This document shows, piece after piece, positions 9,768-18,748 of a stretch of DNA of 64,000 nt. Numbering within the stretch: position 1 is the stretch's first letter; the number at the start of each line of letters is the position of its first letter. This DNA comes from Clostridium sp. 12(A). Its GTDB lineage: Bacteria; Bacillota; Clostridia; Lachnospirales; Lachnospiraceae. The stretch covers positions 124,001-188,000 of the forward strand of contig JAGI01000001.1 of NCBI GenBank assembly GCA_000526575.1, given 5' to 3'. The notes beneath the pieces were generated by a model. That model ran no database searches and was not told the DNA's origin. It saw nothing but the letters and a program-made list of their open reading frames with translations. The translations under genes were made by a program, and so were the position numbers.

Positions 9768-11441
9768 ATGAAGAGAATAAAGATAGGCAGGGCCTTAACC
9801 GGACTTGTTTCCGCTGCATTTTTATGCTGTGCGACTGCCTTTGTTTCACTTGCAGATGTGGGCTCGGCAGGAGTACAGGCAGAAATTCAGTCCTGTCTCA
9901 TCAATTCAGATAAAAATAATGTGACCGTTAAAATCTCAAACACTGTAAACATGGAAGGAACAGACGGAGTTCTTTATCTGGTAGAGCTGCAGCCTTATCA
10001 GTCCAACCTGGATGGAAGAACGGATTACGCGGCTAAAGCTTCACCAGGCAGTACGGTTACCTTTACATTTCCACTGAACAGGAATACCCCTCAGGACAGA
10101 CTCTACAGCAAATTCGTAGTGGCTGTATGGGATGGTACCAAATACATAGAAGTAAGCAAGCCTCACTACATAACAAATCCTGAGATGGTTGCAGCCAATA
10201 CCACAGCCTTCAACGCTCCTCTTACGAAAAAGGGATTAAACATTGAGTTAAATATGTTAGGGGATGCCTTTGAGTTAGGTGTTAAGCATGTTGCTACTAA
10301 CATCGCTTTCCATCAGATTCTTGGTGAAGGCATTGATTATCAGTTTGATGGCAAGACCTATCATTTTGATAAAAATGTAATTAAAGGATACGATGAAACC
10401 ATCAGCGCCTTGTCTGGAAAAGGAATGACTGTTACCGCTATTATCTTAAACGGGTGGAATGATAAAACACCGAATCTCATCTACCCGGGCACAAAGAAAA
10501 GCTCCACAGCATTTTACTATATGTTTAATACAGCGACTCCCGAAGGTCTTGATGAGACCAGAGCCATTGCTTCTTTCCTGGCGGAACGCTACAGTGGTGC
10601 CAACCCCAACAGCGGAAAGATCTCAAACTGGATCATTGGAAATGAGATCAATAACCAGCAATGGAACTACGTAGGTGCCAGAGATATCACCAGCTATGTA
10701 CAGGCGTATCAAAATGCCTTCCGCGTGTTCTATACAGCGATCAAGAGCACCAGTGCCAATGACAGGGTATATTACTCCCTCGACTATAACTGGAACAACG
10801 AGATTGATAACAAGGTAAAATACGGCGGTAAAGCCATTGTAGATACCTTTAACTCCATCGCCAATGAACAGGGGCAGATGGACTGGGGACTTTCCTATCA
10901 CCCATATCCATGTCCAATGACTGAGCCGGAGTTCTGGGATGATGATAAAACAGGACTGATCACCAATGATTATAACTCCCCTGTCATCAACTTTAAAAAC
11001 TTGACTACCCTTACCAACTATATGGCCCAGGATCCATTAAAATCTCCTACCGGCCATGTGCGCCATATCATACTTACAGAGCAGGGATTTACAGCGACCA
11101 GCCAGTCACGAGGCAATATCCCACAGGTTCAGGCAGCAGCATTCGCTTATTCCTATTACCTGGTTGACAGCAACCCTTACATTGATGCCTATATCTTAAG
11201 CCGTCAGGTGGATGCGCCTCTGGAAGTTAGAAGCGGTCTGTCCTTTGGCCTCTGGGAATGTGCCATGGACCGTGGCGATGATATTGTAGCAACCAAGCGC
11301 CGGAAGATCTGGCAGGTATTTAAGGATATCGATAAGAAGAAATACACTCTGGAAACAACAGAGTTTGCAAAATCTATCATAGGAATCCAAAAGTGGTCCG
11401 ATGTAGTTCCGGATTTCCGTTGGAAGTCCATAGAGAAATAA
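9768..11441 (+). CDS. Secreted glycosidase-like protein (DUF5722-like)
   Basis: 557 aa, exported: a signal peptide (about residues 1-29, LVSAAFLCCATAFVSLA) follows the chosen ATG 9768, which has GGAGGA upstream. An N-terminal beta domain (about 35-140) precedes a TIM-barrel-like region with the two glutamates expected of a clan-A glycosidase: Glu293 in IIGNEINN and Glu438 in IILTEQG. I think this is the DUF5722 family, but that recall is unverified. Substrate unknown. It faces an S8 protease gene and shares a bidirectional terminator with it; both products are exported. Confidence 0.7.
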   Translation: MKRIKIGRALTGLVSAAFLCCATAFVSLADVGSAGVQAEIQSCLINSDKNNVTVKISNTVNMEGTDGVLYLVELQPYQSNLDGRTDYAAKASPGSTVTFTFPLNRNTPQDRLYSKFVVAVWDGTKYIEVSKPHYITNPEMVAANTTAFNAPLTKKGLNIELNMLGDAFELGVKHVATNIAFHQILGEGIDYQFDGKTYHFDKNVIKGYDETISALSGKGMTVTAIILNGWNDKTPNLIYPGTKKSSTAFYYMFNTATPEGLDETRAIASFLAERYSGANPNSGKISNWIIGNEINNQQWNYVGARDITSYVQAYQNAFRVFYTAIKSTSANDRVYYSLDYNWNNEIDNKVKYGGKAIVDTFNSIANEQGQMDWGLSYHPYPCPMTEPEFWDDDKTGLITNDYNSPVINFKNLTTLTNYMAQDPLKSPTGHVRHIILTEQGFTATSQSRGNIPQVQAAAFAYSYYLVDSNPYIDAYILSRQVDAPLEVRSGLSFGLWECAMDRGDDIVATKRRKIWQVFKDIDKKKYTLETTEFAKSIIGIQKWSDVVPDFRWKSIEK

Positions 11442-11489
11442 AAAAGAAACGGCAGCAGGAATGTAATCCTTGCTGCCGTTTCTTTTTTA
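11440..11489. terminator. Bidirectional terminator
   Basis: AAAAAAGAAACGGCAGCA and its perfect complement flank a 13-base loop, with A-run on the left and T-run on the right. It works in both directions between the convergent glycosidase-like and subtilase genes; its right end overlaps the subtilase stop codon. Confidence 0.93.
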
Positions 11490-12785
11490 TTTCCAGTTAA
11501 GGGCACTGTATGCGTCTAAAAGACCGCCGCTTGCTACCTTTCCATTTAAAGATTCGAGCTTTCTGCTGGAATCCATAAGAATCTGTTTTACATCGGATAA
11601 GGCAATATCGGTGCGGTAAGAATATACCATGGCAGCCACTCCGGTTACCATAGGAGCAGCCATGGAGGTACCGCTCATAAACCCGTATTTATTATTAGGA
11701 ATGGTGCTTAAGATATAAGTACCAGGAGCAGCAATATCCACGCTGGCTGCCCCGAAGTTGGAATCCTTACTTAAGGTTCCATCAAAAAGGATATTGGCTA
11801 CGGCGATTACGTTGTCGTAGGGAAGGGAAGCAGGATAAACAGGATTTACATCCGTATCGTAACCAAGTCCTGAGATTCCTCCATTTCCAGAGGAGACAAC
11901 GAACAGCATGTGAGAATTTTTAATGGTCTGTGCCAGTTCTTCGCTGTAGGCCGAGGTTCCCATACTAAGATTACAGATGGAAGCACCATTGGCTTCCGCA
12001 TAGCGGATGGCGCTAATCACTGCTTCAGGAGTTCCGGTTCCTTCTTTTCCGCCAAGTGCTTTTATAGGCATGATCTTAACGTATTTGTTATCCGTAATTC
12101 CTGCAATTCCGTAAGCACCCCTCGCAGCTCCTATGGTTCCTGCTGCATGGGTTCCATGGCTATCCTCATTGCCGGAGAACACCTTGTTGTTTCCGGAATA
12201 GAAATTCCAGCCATGTATATCATCTACAAAGCCATTTCCGTCATTGTCCAGGCCATCGCCGTCGATTTCACCAGGGTTTGTCCAGATGGCGTCCTTAAGC
12301 TCCTGATGTCTTATATCAATGCCTGTATCTATGATAGCAACCGTCACAGAACGTTTTTCTCCTGCCTGGTCATAGAGTTCCCAGGCGGGCTGTATATCAA
12401 TATCGATTCCTTGTACTGCTTTTGTAACCTTGGATTCATAATCTCCTGGGCCAGGCTTTGGAAGTCCAAGGCCCATACTGGATTTTAACCCGTCATAAAC
12501 GTTGTCAACGGCCTGGAACTTGGATTTTAATTCCACAAGACGAAATTCCCCGTCATTTTTAAGTCCCCACTGATAGGTGGAAAACTCATCGGCCGGGGAA
12601 AGATTAACAAGCCCAGGTCCTATGGCCAGGGGGTGAAGGACTTGTCCAGCGTCGGTTGAAAACGAGCGGAGCTCACGTTCTATCCCTGAGTGATTGTCTG
12701 ACGGTATTCCGGCAGTGAAGTGAAAGGAAAGGCCGGCAATCAAAATGGCAAGGGACAGACCTGCGGCTCTAGTTCTTTTTTTCAT
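11487..12785 (-). CDS. Secreted S8 (subtilisin-like) serine protease
   Basis: 432 aa. Signal peptide after the start at 12785 (KKRTRAAGLSLAILIAGLSF), chosen because AAGGAGA precedes it. The catalytic triad is intact: Asp153 in AIIDTGID, His210 in DSHGTHAAG, Ser374 in SGTSMAAPM, with the oxyanion Asn in VVSSGNGG. About 100 residues (30-135) precede the catalytic domain and may be a pro-region; they do not look like a standard I9 inhibitor. There is no C-terminal anchor. Probably an extracellular peptidase used for nutrient release or processing of surface proteins. Confidence 0.93.
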   Translation of the reverse strand: MKKRTRAAGLSLAILIAGLSFHFTAGIPSDNHSGIERELRSFSTDAGQVLHPLAIGPGLVNLSPADEFSTYQWGLKNDGEFRLVELKSKFQAVDNVYDGLKSSMGLGLPKPGPGDYESKVTKAVQGIDIDIQPAWELYDQAGEKRSVTVAIIDTGIDIRHQELKDAIWTNPGEIDGDGLDNDGNGFVDDIHGWNFYSGNNKVFSGNEDSHGTHAAGTIGAARGAYGIAGITDNKYVKIMPIKALGGKEGTGTPEAVISAIRYAEANGASICNLSMGTSAYSEELAQTIKNSHMLFVVSSGNGGISGLGYDTDVNPVYPASLPYDNVIAVANILFDGTLSKDSNFGAASVDIAAPGTYILSTIPNNKYGFMSGTSMAAPMVTGVAAMVYSYRTDIALSDVKQILMDSSRKLESLNGKVASGGLLDAYSALNWK

Positions 12786-12974
12786 GGTTTCTTTCTCCTT
12801 ACTATGAAGCATTCATTGAAACTATTGGTATTATACCATAAACCCTACGCGTCAGGTTTCAAAATTATGTGAAAAAACAGCTTAATTTTTATTAATTTTG
12901 GACATGCGTACCACTTTTCCTGGAATATGAAAGGTACTGAACCACAAAATAATTTTCAGTTCACAGAAATTATG

Positions 12975-13004
12975 TTGAAATATATTTTTTGTTTATGATA
13001 TGAT
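12975..13004 (+). promoter_or_regulatory. Promoter of the nanE cluster
   Basis: TTGAAA (12975), 18-base spacer, TATGAT (12999-13004). Transcription would begin near 13011, which rules out the in-frame ATG at 13000 as the nanE start. Confidence 0.6.
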
Positions 13005-13032
13005 TGTTCTATTAATGGGAAGGGGGCAGATT

Positions 13033-13740
13033 ATGGGAGAAGAAATTCTTCATAAGCTAAAGGGCGGCCTGATTGTTTCCTGCCAGGCACTTGAGGATGA
13101 ACCTCTCTTTAGTTCTTATATCATGTCCCGAATGGCATATGCGGCAAAAGAGGGCGGTGCAGTGGGAATCCGGGCTAATTCCAGTGCAGATATAAAAGCC
13201 ATTAAGGAGACGGTAACGCTTCCTGTCATTGGAATTGTAAAGAAGGAATACGCTGGAAGTGAAGTATATATAACTCCCACCATAAAGGAAGTAGATGAAC
13301 TGGTTTCCTGTGGGGCAGAGATTATTGCCCTGGACGCCACTAACAGACAAAGGCCTGGAGGAGAAACTCTAAAAGACTTTTGGAAAGAAGTCCGGGTAAA
13401 ATACCCAAATCAGTTATTCATGGCGGATTGTGCCACCTATGAGGAGGGCATGGAAGCGTCTATTCTTGGATTTGATTTAATTGGAACTACCTTAAGCGGG
13501 TACACCAGGGAGACAAAAGAAGTGAAGCTTCCCAATCTTTTATTAATGAAACAGCTTTCCAGGGACATAAAGGGGCCGGTCATTGCAGAAGGAGGCATTT
13601 GGTCACCAGAGCAATTAAAGGAAGCATTTTCTGCCGGTGTATTTGCGGCAGTCGTAGGAAGTGCCATAACAAGGCCAAGGGATATCACCAATTATTTTGT
13701 TACCGGTTCCGGATGCCGGAATGGAAATGAAATGAGATAA
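13033..13740 (+). CDS. nanE: N-acetylmannosamine-6-phosphate 2-epimerase
   Basis: 235 aa, converts ManNAc-6-P to GlcNAc-6-P in sialic acid and amino-sugar breakdown. TIM-barrel family marks: GGLIVSCQALEDEPL at the N-terminus, PVIGIVKK with the catalytic Lys region, IIALDATNRQRPGG, and VIAEGGIWSPEQ for phosphate binding. Start ATG 13033 follows GGAAGGGGGCAG. No sialidase, nanA lyase or nanK kinase is next to it. A RpiR regulator follows after 23 bases, probably in one operon. Confidence 0.93.
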   Translation: MGEEILHKLKGGLIVSCQALEDEPLFSSYIMSRMAYAAKEGGAVGIRANSSADIKAIKETVTLPVIGIVKKEYAGSEVYITPTIKEVDELVSCGAEIIALDATNRQRPGGETLKDFWKEVRVKYPNQLFMADCATYEEGMEASILGFDLIGTTLSGYTRETKEVKLPNLLLMKQLSRDIKGPVIAEGGIWSPEQLKEAFSAGVFAAVVGSAITRPRDITNYFVTGSGCRNGNEMR

Positions 13741-13763
13741 GGATAAAAAGGAGCGTATATAAT

Positions 13764-14618
13764 ATGAAGGGGGATTTTTTGACCAGAATTCGTTTGGAGT
13801 ACAATCAGTTTACTAAGGCGGAGAAAAAGGTAGCAGACTACATCCTGCAAAATTCCAGAGAGGTCCTGTTTATGTCAATCACCGGACTTGCAGAGGCGTG
13901 TGAGGTAGGAGATACCAGTGTGTTCCGTTTCTGTAAGACTTTAGATTTAAAGGGATACCAGGAATTTAAGATGAGGTTGTCTTTAAGCCTCCACGATGAG
14001 ACGACGGGCCAGGGTCGCTTAGAAGGAGACATCAGCTTAAGGGATTCCTTTCAGGAGGTTTCCAGAAAAGTGCTTAATACGAATATGAGTGCACTGGAAG
14101 AGACGTACTCTCTCTTAAATGAGGAGCAGTTTGGTAAGGTCATTGATGCTCTATATGAGGCAAAACGCATCTGCTTTTTTGGTGTTGGAGCCAGTATGAT
14201 ATCTGCCCTAAAGGCTGCAAATAAATTTATGAGAATAGAGCCCAAGGTGTTCTGCCTTCAGGATGCTCACATGCAGGCCATGGCGGCTTCCATGATGACA
14301 GAGGGAGAGGCAGCTGTATTTTTCTCCTATTCCGGCTCCACTAAGGATACCATACATGCCGCGGAGCTGGCAAAAAAGGCAGGAGCAGTTACCATCTGCA
14401 TCACCAGGTTCTTAAAATCGCCTCTTACCTCCTTTGCAGATATGACTCTTTTATGCGGTGCCAATGAAGGTCCTCTTCAGGGTGGTTCCACCTCCTCTGA
14501 GATCAGCCAGCTATTTCTCATTGACTTAATGTATACGGAATATTATAGAAGGTATTTTGAACAGTGTGACAGGAATAATGAGAAGGTATCGGCATCAGTT
14601 CTGGATAAAATGTGTTAA
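13764..14618 (+). CDS. RpiR/MurR-family transcriptional regulator
   Basis: 284 aa. N-terminal HTH (about 1-77) of the RpiR type (YNQFTKAEKKVADYIL, VGDTSVFRFCKTLDLKGYQEFK), then a SIS sugar-phosphate-binding domain (about 115-250) with ICFFGVGASMISALKAANKF and FFSYSGSTKDTIHAAELAKK. These regulators sense phosphorylated amino sugars; here the ligand is likely ManNAc-6-P or GlcNAc-6-P, given nanE upstream. Confidence 0.93.
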   Translation: MKGDFLTRIRLEYNQFTKAEKKVADYILQNSREVLFMSITGLAEACEVGDTSVFRFCKTLDLKGYQEFKMRLSLSLHDETTGQGRLEGDISLRDSFQEVSRKVLNTNMSALEETYSLLNEEQFGKVIDALYEAKRICFFGVGASMISALKAANKFMRIEPKVFCLQDAHMQAMAASMMTEGEAAVFFSYSGSTKDTIHAAELAKKAGAVTICITRFLKSPLTSFADMTLLCGANEGPLQGGSTSSEISQLFLIDLMYTEYYRRYFEQCDRNNEKVSASVLDKMC

Positions 14619-14654
14619 TCACTTACTATTAGAAGAAGGAAGAAAGGAGAGCCT

Positions 14655-15692
14655 ATGGAAGAGCAGAAGTTTAGAAATAAAATCATCTGGTTTACCTTTT
14701 TCTTCAGTGTTCTGGTTATCTGGGTCCACTCCTATAACGCAGTGCTATTTTTAGGTGCCACCAAAACCGCCTATCGTACTGATTATTTGGAGCGCTTTTT
14801 AGGAGATACTATCGCGCAGGTGGCTGTGCCCGGCTTTTTTTTGATTTCTTCCTACCTTTTCTTTCGAACCTTTACCTTGAAGCTTCTTTGGCCCAAATGG
14901 AACTCCAGGATACGCAGCATACTGGTTCCTTATATTGTATGGAATTTTCTATATTATCTTGGATATGTCATAGGAAGCAGGATTCCTGTGATCAGAGATA
15001 TTATGGGAAAGGGGAGGATTCCTTTTTCCATCGTTAAGGCTGGGGATGCGGTTCTTCATTATACCTATAATTACGTGTTCTGGTATTTGAACCAGCTCAT
15101 AATCCTTGTAATACTGGCGCCTCTCATCTACCTTATAATAAAGAAGAAAGTAATTGGCGCAATCTTTATCCTGGGCATCTTCTTTGCTATTTATGCGGGT
15201 ATAGAGTTAAGATTTGTAAATCTGGATGCCATGCTCTATTATTCTGCCGGGGCCTTTGCAGCAGTTCATGGAAAAGAGATAGTAGAAAAAAGCTGGGATA
15301 GAAAAAGGTTCCTGGCCGGTCTTTTTTTGCTTATTTTATCTTATCTGGTATATGGCTTTGACTTTCCGGGGGAAGCTCGGGGAGAGATGGCAGCTTCTGT
15401 TGTGCTATTTCGCTTGTTTGTTCCCGTGGCCTTATGGCTTATAGTACCTGATTTTCTGCTGTTTGAAGCAAAGGAATGGATGAAGCAGAACTTCTTTCTC
15501 TATGCCATTCATTTTGCTATGGTGAGACTGATAAACAAAACAGGAGCATTTCTGCTCCCGTCCCTTCCGGCAATTCCTATAGGAATCTTTTTATTCATGC
15601 CGGTCATATGCGTTTTTTTAAGCTATTATATCGCTTGTTTCTTACGGAGATTCACCCCAAGAATCTGGTGTCTGTTAAACGGAGGTCGATGA
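14655..15692 (+). CDS. Membrane acyltransferase (acyltransferase 3 family)
   Basis: 345-aa polytopic membrane protein, about ten hydrophobic segments. The N-terminal IIWFTFFFSVLVIWVHSYNA carries the His characteristic of acyltransferase 3 proteins, and NQLIILVILAPLIYLIIKKK and LYAIHFAMVRLINK fit the family fold. Members O-acylate extracellular glycans. It follows the RpiR gene by 36 bases with an AAAGGAGAGCCT site, so it may belong to the nanE transcript. Its last 18 bases overlap the convergent methyltransferase gene. Confidence 0.85.
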   Translation: MEEQKFRNKIIWFTFFFSVLVIWVHSYNAVLFLGATKTAYRTDYLERFLGDTIAQVAVPGFFLISSYLFFRTFTLKLLWPKWNSRIRSILVPYIVWNFLYYLGYVIGSRIPVIRDIMGKGRIPFSIVKAGDAVLHYTYNYVFWYLNQLIILVILAPLIYLIIKKKVIGAIFILGIFFAIYAGIELRFVNLDAMLYYSAGAFAAVHGKEIVEKSWDRKRFLAGLFLLILSYLVYGFDFPGEARGEMAASVVLFRLFVPVALWLIVPDFLLFEAKEWMKQNFFLYAIHFAMVRLINKTGAFLLPSLPAIPIGIFLFMPVICVFLSYYIACFLRRFTPRIWCLLNGGR

Positions 15693-16544
15693 CCATCGTC
15701 CTGATGCACCACAGGGAAGTACCAGACCTGTCCTGGTAACCGGAAGACCTACTTCTCCAGCCTCAACCTTGCCGCCATGTTTCCCACCAACTTCCGTGGA
15801 TAACATGTAGGACAATACAGAAGGTGCCAGTCCTGTTGTATAGGAATTAATTAGGAAGAACAGCGGAGTATCAGAAAGAAGCTGAGAACAAAGCTGAACC
15901 AATGGGTAGATGGCATCTTCAATCTTCCAGATCTCACCCTTAGGTCCTCTTCCATAGGAAGGAGGATCCATAATAATGGCATCGTATTTACTGCCTCTGC
16001 GGATTTCTCTTTCCACGAACTTTACACAATCATCTACGATCCAGCGAATGTTTGCAGATTCTAAATTAGAGGAGCGGGCATTCTCCTTGGCCCAGCCTAC
16101 CATACCCTTGGAAGCATCCACATGGGTGACGGAAGCTCCGGCCTTTGCGGCAGCTAAGGTAGCGCCTCCGGTGTATGCAAATAAGTTTAATACCTTTACG
16201 GGCCGTCCGGCCTTTTTTATTTTATCACTGAACCAGTCCCAGTTTGCCGCCTGCTCCGGGAAGAGTCCTGTATGTTTAAAGCTGAAGGGCTTAAGCTGAA
16301 ATGTCAGCTCCTTATAGCTGATGGTCCACTGTTCCGGCAGGTGAAAGAATTCCCATTCACCGCCGCCTTTTGCACTTCGGTGATAATGGCCGTTCATCTT
16401 GGTCCAGCCCTTTTCTGTCTTGGGAGTAGACCAGATAACCTGAGGGTCAGGACGCACAAGGATATAATTACCCCAGCGCTCCAGCTTTTCTCCTTCTGAA
16501 CAATCTATAATTTCATAATCTTTCCAGCCGTCTGCAATCCACAT
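15675..16544 (-). CDS. Class I SAM-dependent methyltransferase (RlmI-like)
   Basis: 289 aa, with the fold and motifs of rRNA m5C methyltransferases such as RlmI: NLFAYTGGATLAAAKAGA (SAM loop), VTHVDASKGMVGWAKEN, and the catalytic-type DPPSYGRG. The N-terminal PUA domain of full-length RlmI (about 390 aa) is absent, so its target may be another RNA or protein. Start ATG 16544 is preferred over a TTG 4 codons upstream, which abuts the only GAAAGG site. It converges on the acyltransferase with an 18-base overlap of the 3' ends. Confidence 0.85.
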   Translation of the reverse strand: MWIADGWKDYEIIDCSEGEKLERWGNYILVRPDPQVIWSTPKTEKGWTKMNGHYHRSAKGGGEWEFFHLPEQWTISYKELTFQLKPFSFKHTGLFPEQAANWDWFSDKIKKAGRPVKVLNLFAYTGGATLAAAKAGASVTHVDASKGMVGWAKENARSSNLESANIRWIVDDCVKFVEREIRRGSKYDAIIMDPPSYGRGPKGEIWKIEDAIYPLVQLCSQLLSDTPLFFLINSYTTGLAPSVLSYMLSTEVGGKHGGKVEAGEVGLPVTRTGLVLPCGASGRWSSTSV

Positions 16545-16719
16545 AATCGGTGCCAACCTTTCTATCTAACAATCCTATATTTCCTACGATTCTATGATTA
16601 TACTGGAAAGAGCTTTAAGCGTCAAGTACGGCTCAAAACAGGTTTTGGACGGCTTTAATCACCTCTTTGTGCTATGTCCTATATAATATAGTATAAATCG
16701 CTTAAAGAGGTGAATTTTA

Positions 16720-16974
16720 ATGAGTTGTTTACGTATGGGCTTTTGTGTAGGTAACTGTGGGCTCAATTGCTGGGGGAATTACAGATTTTGTAACGGCTGC
16801 GGCAGTTGGGGAAATATCTGCTTTAACAATTGTTCCAACCGCAGATGTTGCTGCAGAAACCGCTGTGGAAATCAATGCAATCGCTGCAACAATCGTTGTA
16901 ACCGTTGCACAAATCAATGTGGAAACTGCGGGTGCGGAAGTAATTGTGGATGCAGAAATAATCGTTGTAACTGA
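16720..16974 (+). CDS. 84-aa Cys/Asn-rich mini-protein
   Basis: Small product with 22 Cys among 84 residues, mostly as NRC, NQC, GNC and a RCCC cluster, the rest dominated by Asn, Arg and Gly. Its own AAAGAGGTG site lies 8 bases before ATG 16720, an AT-rich promoter-like stretch (TATAAT at 16682) is upstream, and a strong terminator follows 37 bases after the stop. No leader peptide or modification enzyme is nearby. The repeats suggest metal binding or disulfide-linked surface/spore material. Function not recognised. An overlapping frame of Val/Ala-rich sequence is an artefact of the same repeats. Confidence 0.8.
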   Translation: MSCLRMGFCVGNCGLNCWGNYRFCNGCGSWGNICFNNCSNRRCCCRNRCGNQCNRCNNRCNRCTNQCGNCGCGSNCGCRNNRCN

Positions 16975-17011
16975 CAGAGTGCGTGAGCATTCTTTCATAT
17001 TTTATAGATTG

Positions 17012-17046
17012 GGCGGGTTCCCGGCATTGCCGGACCCGCCTTTTTC
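17012..17046 (+). terminator. Terminator after the Cys-rich gene
   Basis: GGCGGGTTCCCGGC pairs with GCCGGACCCGCC around a short ATT loop, followed by TTTTT. Very stable. Confidence 0.93.
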
Positions 17047-17182
17047 ATGTAATGAGCTTCTTTCGCAGAATCTCCTTGATGAATGTAATAAATACCGTTT
17101 ATTCTTATGTATTCTTTCATATTTATGACCATATGGAGAAACAGAGCAATAATTTTGTAATAGAATCGAAAGATTAAAACAG

Positions 17183-17211
17183 TTGAATAATCTGAGAATA
17201 ATTGTTAAAAT
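17183..17211 (+). promoter_or_regulatory. Promoter of the cell-wall-binding protein gene
   Basis: TTGAAT (17183-17188), 17-base spacer, TAAAAT (17206-17211), 41 bases before the chosen start at 17252. Confidence 0.7.
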
Positions 17212-17251
17212 GAAATTAGCAAGAAAAGGAAATCCTGTAAGGAGTGAAGAT

Positions 17252-18607
17252 ATGAAAAGAAAAGGTCTCATTGTACTGGCAGCAAGTGCAGTGCTGGCGG
17301 TTCATGTTCCGACCGTAGACGCCTGGGCAGGCTGGGAGAAATCAGCTTCCGGTAATAACTGGGTGTATGTGGACGAAAGCGGGAATAAAGTAACCAACAC
17401 CTGGAAGAAGGGCGAGGACAACAACTGGAGATACTTAAATTCCAACGGTGAGATGGCACTTAATTCATGGGTGGAGAATACCTATTATGTGGATTCCAAC
17501 GGAATTTTAGTGACAGACAAGTGGATGAAGTTCCAGGATAACGGTTCTGCCAACTATAAGTGGTATTATTTTGGAAGCAGTGGGAAAGCCATTATGGACA
17601 ATTGGTCAAAGATCAACAACAAGTGGTATTACTTTGACTCCAATGGTGAGATGCAGACAGGCTGGGTCTTAGATGACATGTATTACTGTGGAACAGACGG
17701 TGCTATGAGGACAGGCTGGCAGAAGCTCTATCCACCTGGCAGCAATGAAGAATCCGGAAGGGTAAATCCTGGAGACAGTGATGACGGCAAGTTATGGTAT
17801 TATTTTGGTGACAATGGAAAAAAGTACGTTCCTAAGGATTCAAGCGGTGATTATGGATCCTATAAGATTGATGGGGTAGCCTATTGTTTTAATTCAGATG
17901 GTGCCCTTCAGACTGGCTGGAAGAATGTCGGAATTGATAACGCGGAACATGAGATTCAGAATTATAAGTACTATGATGCCAATGGGAAATTAAGAGTGGG
18001 CTGGTACTCGGTAGAGCCCCCCAGAGATATTTCCGGTTATGAAGAGAATGTAGAGTGGTTTTACTTTTCTACGGCAGGAGTTCCAAAAGCTGGACCGAAA
18101 GAGGGCGAGGCAAGAACTTCAGATTTAACTAAGATTAATGATAAAACGTATTTATTTAATGAACTTGGGAATCCGGTGTATGGACTTCAGAAGGTATCCA
18201 TTGGCGGGTCTTCTGATTATACTGCTTTCTATTTTGGTGATAAAAAAACCAGTACGATGCAAAAGGGGAAAGTGAAAGTAGTGGAGGGCGATGGCAACGA
18301 TACTACTTATTACTTTAGTGACAGCGGTCGTGGGTATACTGGGGTGAAGGATGGCTACCTTTATTATATGGGAAAGCTTCAGTGTGCGGATGACGGCAAT
18401 AAGTATGACCCGATTGCAATTCCTACTGGTAGTACAAAGACTACCTATGTGGTGAATACGTCTGGGAGAGTTTCTAAGAATACTACGGTTAAAAGTGCGG
18501 ATGGTGTGAAGTATAAGACCGGGAGTAATGGGAATTTGATTAAGGTGGATGATGAGAATCCAAAAGGGAATGAAGGGAAAGAACCTGTGGAACCGGCTTG
18601 GCAGTAA
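17252..18607 (+). CDS. Secreted protein with choline/cell-wall-binding repeats
   Basis: 451 aa. Signal peptide after ATG 17252 (KRKGLIVLAASAVLAVHVPTVDAWA), with TAAGGAGTG upstream. Almost the whole mature protein is built of roughly 20-residue CW_binding repeats with the GW/WYYF pattern (for example KWYYFDSNGEMQTGW, KYYDANGKLRVGW), ending in a polar Lys/Glu-rich tail. No catalytic domain is seen. Such repeats bind choline or other teichoic-acid substituents at the surface. It stands alone between two terminators just before the S10 operon. Confidence 0.88.
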   Translation: MKRKGLIVLAASAVLAVHVPTVDAWAGWEKSASGNNWVYVDESGNKVTNTWKKGEDNNWRYLNSNGEMALNSWVENTYYVDSNGILVTDKWMKFQDNGSANYKWYYFGSSGKAIMDNWSKINNKWYYFDSNGEMQTGWVLDDMYYCGTDGAMRTGWQKLYPPGSNEESGRVNPGDSDDGKLWYYFGDNGKKYVPKDSSGDYGSYKIDGVAYCFNSDGALQTGWKNVGIDNAEHEIQNYKYYDANGKLRVGWYSVEPPRDISGYEENVEWFYFSTAGVPKAGPKEGEARTSDLTKINDKTYLFNELGNPVYGLQKVSIGGSSDYTAFYFGDKKTSTMQKGKVKVVEGDGNDTTYYFSDSGRGYTGVKDGYLYYMGKLQCADDGNKYDPIAIPTGSTKTTYVVNTSGRVSKNTTVKSADGVKYKTGSNGNLIKVDDENPKGNEGKEPVEPAWQ

Positions 18608-18666
18608 GATGGAGAGATCCGGTCAGACATGGAATCCTTCAGGTGGTTGGAGGGAGTTCAGACATG

Positions 18667-18730
18667 GAATTCATCATTTGGCGTGTTGATACTTTTATAA
18701 AGATGGATTTGTTGGCGCCAAATGATTCAT
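18667..18730. repeat. Inverted repeat
   Basis: ATCATTTGGCG (18673-18683) and its perfect complement CGCCAAATGAT (18716-18726), separated by 32 bases. There is no T-run, and it is distinct from the larger palindrome 22 bases downstream. Directly before it, the phrase TCAGACATGGAAT occurs twice (near 18624 and 18658). Confidence 0.6.
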
Positions 18731-18748
18731 TCGCGGGCTGCGCCCTAT

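Noticed and set aside
16757-17128. Long Val/Ala-rich frame overlapping the Cys-rich gene
   Set aside because: It is a shifted reading of the same Cys/Asn repeats, has no ribosome-binding site and runs through the terminator at 17012.
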